Shown one piece after another: positions 1-5,265 of a stretch of DNA of 6,075 nt. The notes beneath the pieces are model-generated. The model was not told the origin of the DNA. It ran no database searches and was given only the letters and a program-made list of their open reading frames with translations. The stretch spans positions 1 to 6,075 of the forward strand of contig JAQGIJ010000428.1 of the NCBI GenBank assembly GCA_028291285.1, given 5' to 3'. The DNA comes from Phenylobacterium sp. Lineage in GTDB: Bacteria; Pseudomonadota; Alphaproteobacteria; Caulobacterales; Caulobacteraceae. The position numbers and the translations under genes are program-made. Position 1 is the first letter of the stretch; each line of letters begins with the position of its first letter.

Positions 1-259
1 TGACGATCACCAGGTCCTCCGGATAGGGATGCAGCGCCTCGCGGATCAGCTGGTTGGTGACGTGCGGGCCGTAGTAGTCGCTGGTGTCGATGTGATTGAC
101 ACCGTTCGCCACCGCCTCGCGCAGCACCGCGATCGCCGCGCTCCGATCCTTCGGAGGCCCGAACACGCCCGGTCCGGCGAGCTGCATCGCGCCGTAGCCC
201 ATGCGATTGACGGTGGAGCGGCCGAGCGCAAAGGCGCCCGCAGCGGTGATGTCGGTCAT
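1..259 (-). CDS. Aldo/keto reductase, N-terminal part (cut by window edge)
   Basis: The reading frame starts at ATG 259 on the minus strand and stays open for 86 codons to the left edge, so only the first third or so of a normal ~280-330 residue enzyme is present. The protein begins MTDITAAGAFALGRS. It shows the first strand and loop of the aldo/keto reductase barrel (GYGAMQLAGPGVFG, residues 21-34), then a helix and the family signature HIDTSDYYG (residues 56-64). By family alignment D58 and Y63 are two of the four catalytic residues; the Lys and His lie beyond the edge. The family reduces aldehydes and ketones with NADPH in the cytoplasm. The start region resembles the YdbC-type subgroup, but the substrate cannot be told from this fragment. 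GGAGA at 266-270 (minus strand) is a plausible ribosome binding site. The gene is divergent from the P450 and may share control with it. Confidence 0.87.
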   Translation of the reverse strand, partial: MTDITAAGAFALGRSTVNRMGYGAMQLAGPGVFGPPKDRSAAIAVLREAVANGVNHIDTSDYYGPHVTNQLIREALHPYPEDLVIV

Positions 260-341
260 GATCGGTCTCCGGGTCTGATCGTCGGCTTCATAAGGCTCAA
301 CGGCTGAGTTCTGCGCCGGCTTCCGAGGCCCTGAAAGCAGC

Positions 342-362
342 CTGACCGGGCGGCGCGGTCAG
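342..362. promoter_or_regulatory. Inverted repeat in the reductase/P450 divergent spacer (possible operator)
   Basis: CTGACCG (342-348) and CGGTCAG (356-362) form a perfect 7-bp dyad around a 7-base spacer (ggcggcg). It lies 83 bp upstream of the reductase start and about 110 bp upstream of the P450 start, where an operator for a divergently acting repressor or activator would sit. It could also fold as a hairpin in RNA, but no T-run follows on either strand. The regulator is unknown and no regulator gene is in the window. In DNA this GC-rich some dyads arise by chance, so the call is tentative. Confidence 0.3.
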
Positions 363-460
363 CGCATCCCGCGAGAAGCCCCCTCCGGCGCGCCGAACAG
401 GCCAGCCGAAATGCGGTGGTGGCCCGGCGCCGCGGGGCCTATCGTCCTGGGTAAAATAAC

Positions 461-466
461 AGGAGG
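461..466 (+). promoter_or_regulatory. Strong Shine-Dalgarno of the P450 gene
   Basis: AGGAGG is an ideal Shine-Dalgarno sequence 6 bases before ATG 473. It decides the start against the overlapping ATGs nearby. It sits in an unusually A-rich patch (taaaataac, 452-460) in otherwise GC-rich DNA, which should keep the site unstructured and favour efficient translation. Confidence 0.85.
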
Positions 467-472
467 AATTGC

Positions 473-1702
473 ATGTCCGGCGCGCTCTCTTCGACGTTCG
501 ACCTGCCCGGCGTACCCGCCCACGTCCCGCCCGGGCTGGCGCGCGAGTTCCGCTTCGAGGCCGTGGCCGGGGCGGACAAGGACGCCGTTCAGGCCGCGGT
601 GGACGCGGTCCGCGACGGCCCGGACATCTTCTACGGCCTGGGGGCGCGCCGCGGCGCCGGCGCCTGGGTGGTGACGCGGCACGAGCTGATCCGCGAGGTG
701 TTCCAGGATGCGGAGCGCTTCTCCAGCCTGCACAACGCCGACTTCTCGCTGCTGATCGGCGAAGACTGGCCGCTGCTGCCGCTGGAGGCCGATCCGCCGG
801 TACACGCCCAGTGGCGCATCCTGCTCAATCCGATCTTCGCCCCGGCCCGGATGAAGGCGCTCGAGGAGCAGATCGACGGGCTGGCCGTGACCCTGGTGGA
901 GGGCCTGCGCGACCGCGGAGGCTGCGAGTTCGTCAAGGATTTCGCCGAGATCTTCCCGGTCCAGATCTTCCTGCGCATGTTCGGCCTGCCGCTGGAGGAC
1001 ACGGCCGGGTTCATGGCCTGGGAGACCGACCTGATCCACGGCCTCTCCATGGAGCAGCGGCAGCGCGGCGCACGCGCCATCGTCGACTATCTGCGCAAGG
1101 TGATCGCCGAGCGGCGGGCGGCGCCGAGCGACGACCTGATCAGCTATGTGGCGGGCGCCGAGGTGGCCGGCCGGGCGCTGAGCGACGACGAGGCGCTGGG
1201 CGTCTGCTTCCTGCTCTATTCCGCCGGCCTCGACACGGTCGCCAACATGCTGGGGTTCATCTTCAAGCATCTCGCCGAGCACCCCGACCAGCAGCAGCAG
1301 CTCCGGGACGATCCAGAGCTCATCCCGCAGGCGCTGGAGGAGTTTCTGCGCGCCTATCCGATCGTCGTCAGCGGCCGGCTGGTCACCCGCGACCTGGAGT
1401 TCCACGGCGTGAAGATGAAGGCCGGCGACGTGATCGCGCTCGGCACCATGTTCGCGGGCCGCGACGATCAGGAGTTCGCCGAGCCGGACACGGTGGACTT
1501 CGGCCGCGAGAAGGTCAGCCACATCACCTTCGCCGCCGGCCCGCACCGCTGCGTCGGCTCCCACCTCGCCAGGCGGGAGCTGCGCATCGCGTTGGAGGAA
1601 TGGCTGAAGCACATCCCGCCCTTCCACATCACGCCCGGCGAGACGCCGATCACCCACGGCATCGGCGTCTTCGGCCTGGAGCGGCTGCCGCTGAGCTGGT
1701 GA
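473..1702 (+). CDS. Cytochrome P450, CYP101 (P450cam)-like
   Basis: A 409-residue soluble bacterial P450 with no membrane anchor. All core motifs are present: the C-helix motif DPPVHAQWR (107-115; H111 and R115 contact heme propionates in the family), the I-helix oxygen-activation motif AGLDT (251-255, acid D254 and alcohol T255), the K-helix ExxR (E290-R293) and the heme loop FAAGPHRCVG (353-362) with C360 as thiolate ligand. The region from the I-helix to the C-terminal LPLSW follows P450cam closely by remembered alignment (GLDTV, EFHGV, VDF-KVSH-TF, HLARRE). The length also matches (415 in P450cam). The expected reaction is hydroxylation of a small hydrophobic compound such as a terpenoid, with electrons from a 2Fe-2S ferredoxin and an FAD reductase. 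Neither is encoded here. Trp99 falls where P450cam has Tyr96, the camphor hydrogen-bonding residue, so camphor is an unlikely substrate. The exact CYP subfamily cannot be assigned without a search. Confidence 0.95.
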   Translation: MSGALSSTFDLPGVPAHVPPGLAREFRFEAVAGADKDAVQAAVDAVRDGPDIFYGLGARRGAGAWVVTRHELIREVFQDAERFSSLHNADFSLLIGEDWPLLPLEADPPVHAQWRILLNPIFAPARMKALEEQIDGLAVTLVEGLRDRGGCEFVKDFAEIFPVQIFLRMFGLPLEDTAGFMAWETDLIHGLSMEQRQRGARAIVDYLRKVIAERRAAPSDDLISYVAGAEVAGRALSDDEALGVCFLLYSAGLDTVANMLGFIFKHLAEHPDQQQQLRDDPELIPQALEEFLRAYPIVVSGRLVTRDLEFHGVKMKAGDVIALGTMFAGRDDQEFAEPDTVDFGREKVSHITFAAGPHRCVGSHLARRELRIALEEWLKHIPPFHITPGETPITHGIGVFGLERLPLSW

Positions 1703-1712
1703 GCGGCTCGCC

Positions 1713-1736
1713 CCCTCCTCGCTGGCGGCGAGAGGG
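1713..1736. terminator. Hairpin in the convergent gap, possible bidirectional terminator
   Basis: CCCTC-(C)-TCGC (1713-1722) pairs with GCGAGAGGG (1728-1736): nine base pairs with one bulged C and a 5-base loop. It lies 10 bases past the P450 stop and ends 3 bases before the stop of the convergent DHS-like gene, so it could end transcripts from both sides. There is no T-tract on the plus side (cTCTTac follows), so it is not a canonical intrinsic terminator and may instead protect 3' ends. Its core resembles the stem-loop at 4319-4344 read on the other strand. Confidence 0.45.
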
Positions 1737-1739
1737 CTC

Positions 1740-2810
1740 TTACGCGGCCTGCTTGTCGAACAGCTTGGCCCAGCGGCGCTTCTGGCGGGTCTTCCAGGCG
1801 CCGCGGTGCCAGGCGTCGGAGGCGATCAGCGGCACCACCGTGGTGGCCTCGGCGAACACCATCTGCTCCCAGGTGACGTCGACCTTGCCCCAGGAGCAGG
1901 CCTCCTGCAGCGTCGAGGACGAGCAGGCGCCGTCGCGCACGTCGGCCACTGTGATCTGCACGGCGTATTTGTGCATGTCGACCTCGTGGCCGAGGATCTC
2001 GGCGCAGACCACCGTGTCCTGGGCGAAGTTCTTCGGCACGCCGCCGCCGACCATGAACAGCCCGGTGGTGCCGGCGGCGATCTTGACGTCGGTCAGCTCG
2101 CGGAAGTCGGCGATGGAGTCGATGGTCAGGTAGGGCTTGCCGGCCTTCATCCGCTCCACCTGGTGCTTCACCAGGCCGAAGCCCGCGGAGCTGTCGGTGA
2201 AGGCGGGGCAGAAGATCGGCACGCCCTCTTCGTAGGCCGTCTGGATCAGCGAGCCCGGCTTCTTGGCGTTTCCGGCCGCCAGCCACTTGCCCATCTCGTG
2301 GATGAACTCGCGGCTGGAGTAGGGCCGCGGCTCCAGCGCATTGGTGATCTGGTAGATCGCCTCGTCGCAGGCCTGCAGCTCTTCCTCGTCGATGTAGGTG
2401 TCGTAGATCCGGTCGATGTAGAGCGCGCGCAGGTCGCGGTCGTCCACCTTCTCCTCGGCCTTGGCCTGGTAGTGCTTGAAGCCGAGCGCCTCGAAGAAAT
2501 CCATGTCGACGATCGAGGCGCCGGTCGACACCACCACGTCGATCAGGCCGTACGTCAGCATGTCGCGGTAGATGTGCATGCAGCCGCCGGCGCTGGTGGA
2601 GCCGGCGAGCGTCAGCCAGGTCGAGCAGGCCTGGTCTTCCAGCGCCATGTTGAAGATGTCCGCCGCCCGCGCCGTGTCGCGGCTCGTGAAGCTCATCTTG
2701 CGCATGGCGTCGATGACCGGGCGCGCGTCGTACTGGTCGATGGCCACGTGCTCGACGGTGCGCGCCAGCAGTTCGGCCTTGCGGTTGGTGTTCTGAACGG
2801 GAGCGTTCAT
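1740..2810 (-). CDS. Deoxyhypusine synthase-like protein, probable homospermidine synthase
   Basis: A full-length 356-residue member of the NAD-dependent deoxyhypusine synthase fold. Visible landmarks are the start of the core (TLAGSTSAGGCMHIYRDM, 67-84), the nucleotide-binding segment VVVSTGASIVDMD (92-104), GGGVPKN (255-261) and SWGK (306-309). K309 aligns with the catalytic Lys329 of human DHS, which carries the aminobutyl group as an imine. The human active-site His288 aligns with N261 here. Bacteria have no eIF5A, and bacterial DHS homologues (sometimes named speY) have been reported to make homospermidine by moving the aminobutyl group of spermidine to putrescine. That is the best call here and fits the ornithine decarboxylase gene just upstream. 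Start: ATG 2810, preceded by AAGGGA at 2821-2826 (minus strand, 10-base spacing). It converges on the P450 gene with a 37-bp gap. The family assignment is firm; the product is inferred. Confidence 0.92.
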   Translation of the reverse strand: MNAPVQNTNRKAELLARTVEHVAIDQYDARPVIDAMRKMSFTSRDTARAADIFNMALEDQACSTWLTLAGSTSAGGCMHIYRDMLTYGLIDVVVSTGASIVDMDFFEALGFKHYQAKAEEKVDDRDLRALYIDRIYDTYIDEEELQACDEAIYQITNALEPRPYSSREFIHEMGKWLAAGNAKKPGSLIQTAYEEGVPIFCPAFTDSSAGFGLVKHQVERMKAGKPYLTIDSIADFRELTDVKIAAGTTGLFMVGGGVPKNFAQDTVVCAEILGHEVDMHKYAVQITVADVRDGACSSSTLQEACSWGKVDVTWEQMVFAEATTVVPLIASDAWHRGAWKTRQKRRWAKLFDKQAA

Positions 2811-2911
2811 CTTCGGAAGTTCCCTTCTGAGGGTGATCGCCCGTCCAAATGGGAGGGCGCGACTGGGACGGAGCGACCAGCCGCGCCTCGTAGCTCACGA
2901 ACGTGACGCCT
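2811..2911 (-). other. Intercistronic region with competing inverted repeats
   Basis: This 101-bp spacer separates the decarboxylase from the DHS-like gene on the same strand, longer than in most tight operons. It contains CGCCC/GGGCG (2838-2842 with 2855-2859) and CCGTCC/GGACGG (2841-2846 with 2866-2871). These share bases 2841-2842, so only one can form at a time. Nearer the decarboxylase stop is the compact palindrome TCACGAACGTGA (2895-2906). Possible roles are attenuation, mRNA processing or an internal promoter/operator for the DHS-like gene. None is established, and short GC-rich stems are common in such DNA. Confidence 0.25.
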
Positions 2912-4192
2912 TTAGCGCCGCCGCCGCCGCTTGCCGGCCGCGCCCTTGGGCCGCGACAGGCGAACCACCTTGCGTTCGTCCTCCCGCTGCTCGCGCGGCA
3001 GGCGGATGACGCGCCCGGCGAGCCCATACATGGAGGCCATGGGCGCGTCTTCAACTGCGACCGTCTCGGCGTCGCCGAAGCCGTTGAAGCGCGTGTTCAT
3101 GGCCACGCCGTAGGCGCCCAGCATGCCGATCTCGATGTAGTCGCCTTCGCCGATGTCCTCCGGCAGCCAGAACGGGCCCGGCATGTGGTCGAGGCTGTCG
3201 CAGGTCGGCCCGTAGAAACGAAAGGGCTTCAGGGGGCCCTCCACTTCCATCGCCTCGCCGCCTTCGGCCCGGTAGAGCTTGACCGGAAAGGGCCATTTGA
3301 CGTGCGCCGCGTCGAACAGGCTGCCGTAGCTGCCATCGTTCAGATAGAGCGCGTCGCCCTTCTTCAGCTCGACCTTGGTGAGGATGGAAGAGGCTTCCGC
3401 CACCAGCGCCCGGCCAGGCTCGCACCACAGCTCGGTGGCCTCGTGCACCATCATCTCGGCGAAGCCGCGGTCGATGCTGTCGAGGTAGTCGCACATGTCC
3501 GGCGGCACCATGCCCGGATAGACCGAGGGGAAGCCGCCGCCCACGTCCACCACGTCGACCATGACGCCCGCCCGCACGATGGCGCGGCTGGACTGGGCCA
3601 TGGCGGCCTGGAAGGCGGTGGGCCGCATGCACTGGCTGCCGACGTGGAAGGAGACCCCCATGCAGTCCTGGGTGGCGCGCCGGGCCGCCAGCAGCAGGGC
3701 CGGAGCCTCGTGCAGGTCGACGCCGAACTTGCCGGACAGCGAATAGGAGGCGCCCTCCGCCTGCACGGCCAGCCGCACGATCAGGGTGAGGTCGTTGGCC
3801 CCGCCGGTCGCCTCGAGGATCTTCTGCAACTCCTCGTGGGTGTCCAGCGCGAAGGTCTTCACCCCATGGTCGAAGTAGGCGGCCGCGATGGCGGCGCGGC
3901 TCTTCACCGGGTGCATGAAGCCCATGCGCGACCCCGGGGCGTGCTTCGCCACCAGCTCGATCTCGGGGACCGAAGCCACATCGAAGGACGCGACGCCGTT
4001 CGCGACCAGGGTCTCGATGACCCATGGCGAAGGGTTTGCCTTCACGGCATAGAAGACGTCGCCCTTGAAACTATCCTGGAACCAGCGCGCCGCTACGGCC
4101 ACCGCATCCGGTCGCGCAAGTGCGACAGGACGCTCCGGTGGCCGCTCACGGACCAGGTCCAGGGGCGTATGGTACGTATGCACCTCACGCAA
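2912..4192 (-). CDS. Ornithine decarboxylase, type III PLP fold (alanine-racemase-like)
   Basis: A 426-residue decarboxylase of the Orn/DAP/Arg group 2 family that would make putrescine and CO2 from ornithine in the cytoplasm. The N-terminal barrel carries the PLP lysine in FYAVKANP (K51), HVGSQC (183-188, His stacking on the PLP ring), GGG (218-220) and EPGR (258-261, phosphate binding). The C-terminal sheet domain has LNDGSYGS (284-291), D294 (aligned with mouse ODC Asp332, which binds the ornithine side-chain amine), GPTCDSLD (328-335, with C331 the partner-subunit catalytic Cys) and YGVAM (361-365). These point to ornithine rather than diaminopimelate or arginine; some lysine use is possible. 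The tail is very basic and ends KRRRRR. No in-frame ATG precedes M90. The start shown is TTG 4192, and GTG 4183 is an equally good choice. It is upstream of the DHS-like gene and probably co-transcribed with it. Confidence 0.93.
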   Translation of the reverse strand: MREVHTYHTPLDLVRERPPERPVALARPDAVAVAARWFQDSFKGDVFYAVKANPSPWVIETLVANGVASFDVASVPEIELVAKHAPGSRMGFMHPVKSRAAIAAAYFDHGVKTFALDTHEELQKILEATGGANDLTLIVRLAVQAEGASYSLSGKFGVDLHEAPALLLAARRATQDCMGVSFHVGSQCMRPTAFQAAMAQSSRAIVRAGVMVDVVDVGGGFPSVYPGMVPPDMCDYLDSIDRGFAEMMVHEATELWCEPGRALVAEASSILTKVELKKGDALYLNDGSYGSLFDAAHVKWPFPVKLYRAEGGEAMEVEGPLKPFRFYGPTCDSLDHMPGPFWLPEDIGEGDYIEIGMLGAYGVAMNTRFNGFGDAETVAVEDAPMASMYGLAGRVIRLPREQREDERKVVRLSRPKGAAGKRRRRR

Positions 4193-4318
4193 CCCCCAAC
4201 GGATTGTTGAACCCAGACCGGCGTTAGCAGCGCTTTTTAGGACATCGGGTCCGCCGGAAGAGGCGCATGTAGGGTCTAACGACCTGCGTGTAAAGTTATG
4301 ATTGTGCCGCGATGCATG

Positions 4319-4344
4319 CCTCTCTCCCCACCAGCGGAGAGAGG
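4319..4344. repeat. Stem-loop, related to the hairpin at 1713-1736
   Basis: CCTCTCTCC (4319-4327) and GGAGAGAGG (4336-4344) form a perfect 9-bp stem around an 8-base loop (ccaccagc). It lies in the divergent spacer between the decarboxylase and phnC. Its reverse complement contains GCTGGTGGGGAGAG, which matches GCTGGCGGCGAGAG in the 1713-1736 hairpin at 12 of 14 bases. A dispersed hairpin repeat is therefore more likely than a gene-specific site. Being between divergent starts, it does not have an obvious terminator role; it may affect the phnC leader. No T-tract follows. Confidence 0.45.
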
Positions 4345-4390
4345 GAGTTCCATCGCGCGACCGCTGCGGCTGGACCGTGAGCGGGCGGCC

Positions 4391-4408
4391 GTGTCATGAA
4401 GCCGTCGC
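4391..4408 (+). promoter_or_regulatory. Weak Pho-box-like direct repeat before or at the phnC start
   Basis: GTGTCAT (4391-4397) and CCGTCGC (4402-4408) are spaced 11 bases apart like the two halves of a PhoB site (consensus half CTGTCAT). The first half matches 6 of 7 bases; the second matches only about 4. It overlaps the upstream ATG of phnC (4396) but would be 66 bp upstream of the alternative ATG 4474, a normal place for an activator. PhoB control is common for phn transport genes, which is the main reason to note it. On sequence alone it is weak. Confidence 0.15.
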
Positions 4409-5265
4409 AGGAGCCGGCGATCCACCGGAATCGCTCAGCTTTTCCGCGCGCCGATGGGGATGCTTCGCCCAAGATGCCTGACGCCGTCCTGTCGGTCCGC
4501 AAGGTCTCACGGAGCTTCGGCGCGCGCCGCGCGCTCGCCGGCGTCTCGCTGGACCTCCGACCCGGCGAGATGGTGGCCCTGATCGGCCCGTCGGGGTCGG
4601 GCAAGTCCACCTTGATCCGCTCCATCAGCGGCCTGCAGACCATCGACCCCGGCGAGGGCCGCATCGAGGCCTTCGGCCGCCCGGTGCAGGAGAACGGGCG
4701 GATCAGCCGCCGGGTGCGCGAGATCCGCGCCCGCATCGGCGTGATCTTCCAGCAGTTCAACCTGGTCGGCCGCCTCACCCTGTTCACCAATGTGGCGCTG
4801 GGCGCGCTGGGGCGGGTGGGCGCGCTGCGCGGCCTCCTCGGCCTGTGGCCCACGGAGCTGCGCGGCGCGGTCATGGCGGCGCTGGCGCGGGTGGGCGTCG
4901 CCGACTACGCGGGCCAGCGGGCGGGCACCCTCTCCGGCGGCCAGCAGCAGCGCGCCGCCATCGCCCGCGCCCTGGTCCAGCAGGCGCAGGTCATCCTGGC
5001 CGACGAGCCGGTGGCCTCGCTGGACCCGGTGGCCGCGCGCCGGGTGATGGAGATCCTGCGCGAGCTGAACCGGGCCGACCGGCTGACCGTGCTCGTCAGC
5101 CTGCACCAGGTGGACTACGCGCTGCGCTACTGCGACCGGGTGGTGGCGCTGAAAGCAGGCGTGGTCGTGTACGATGGCCCGCCCTCGGGGCTGACCCGCG
5201 AGCGGCTGATCGACATCTATGGTCCGGAGTTCGAGGACGTGTTCTGGGAAGGAGCGCCGAAATGA
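4396..5265 (+). CDS. phnC: Phosphonate/phosphite ABC transporter ATP-binding protein PhnC
   Basis: A 289-residue ABC ATPase (longest form). In order it has Walker A GPSGSGKST (64-72), Q-loop IFQQFNLV (117-124), signature LSGGQQQR (179-186), Walker B VILADEP (199-205), D-loop SLD (208-210) and switch His237. The C-terminal YDGPPSGLTRERLIDIYG is typical of PhnC, which pairs with PhnE permeases and a PhnD binding protein to import phosphonates or phosphite. The stop overlaps the start of phnD by ATGA, so the two are translationally coupled. The start is doubtful. The first 26 residues precede the ABC domain, which begins around residue 31, and ATG 4396 has no good Shine-Dalgarno. M27 (ATG 4474) would give 263 residues, near the family's usual length, but also lacks a well-spaced site. 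The product call is secure; the imported compound is not determined. Confidence 0.93.
   Translation: MKPSQEPAIHRNRSAFPRADGDASPKMPDAVLSVRKVSRSFGARRALAGVSLDLRPGEMVALIGPSGSGKSTLIRSISGLQTIDPGEGRIEAFGRPVQENGRISRRVREIRARIGVIFQQFNLVGRLTLFTNVALGALGRVGALRGLLGLWPTELRGAVMAALARVGVADYAGQRAGTLSGGQQQRAAIARALVQQAQVILADEPVASLDPVAARRVMEILRELNRADRLTVLVSLHQVDYALRYCDRVVALKAGVVVYDGPPSGLTRERLIDIYGPEFEDVFWEGAPK
5249..5254 (+). promoter_or_regulatory. Shine-Dalgarno of phnD inside the phnC end
   Basis: AAGGAG lies 7 bases before ATG 5262, within the last codons of phnC. With the ATGA stop/start overlap, it supports efficient coupled translation of the binding protein, which is usually needed in excess over the ATPase. 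Confidence 0.8.

Noticed and set aside
421..439. GGCCC/GGGCC and CGGCGCCG palindromes just upstream of the P450 ribosome binding site
   Set aside because: Short G/C-only palindromes are expected by chance at this base composition.
452..457. TAAAAT as a -10 promoter box for the P450
   Set aside because: It ends only 15 bases before the ATG, so transcription would start inside the Shine-Dalgarno, and no -35 lies at the right distance.
359..1657. 432-residue frame antisense to the P450
   Set aside because: It mirrors the P450 codons on the other strand and resembles no known family; the P450 has every catalytic motif and an ideal ribosome binding site.
469..2133. 554-residue frame overlapping the P450 by a one-base shift and running into the DHS-like gene
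   Set aside because: Arg/Ala/Gly-rich composition typical of a shifted frame in high-GC DNA, and it crosses two real genes on opposite strands.
2903..4210. Long open frames on the plus strand opposite the decarboxylase and DHS-like genes (2903-4210 and 1806-2906)
   Set aside because: They lie antisense to two clearly recognised enzymes and are rich in His, Val, Gly and Arg, as expected when GC-rich codons are read on the wrong strand. No domain is recognisable.
4240..4252. GGAC-N5-GTCC near a short T-run as a terminator
   Set aside because: A 4-bp stem is too short, and neither flanking gene ends there.
4266..4294. TTTACA (minus strand, 4294-4289) with TACATG 17 bases on as a promoter for the decarboxylase
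   Set aside because: The -35 matches well, but the -10 matches only 3 of 6 bases and does not fit the GCTANAWC-type element of Caulobacter.
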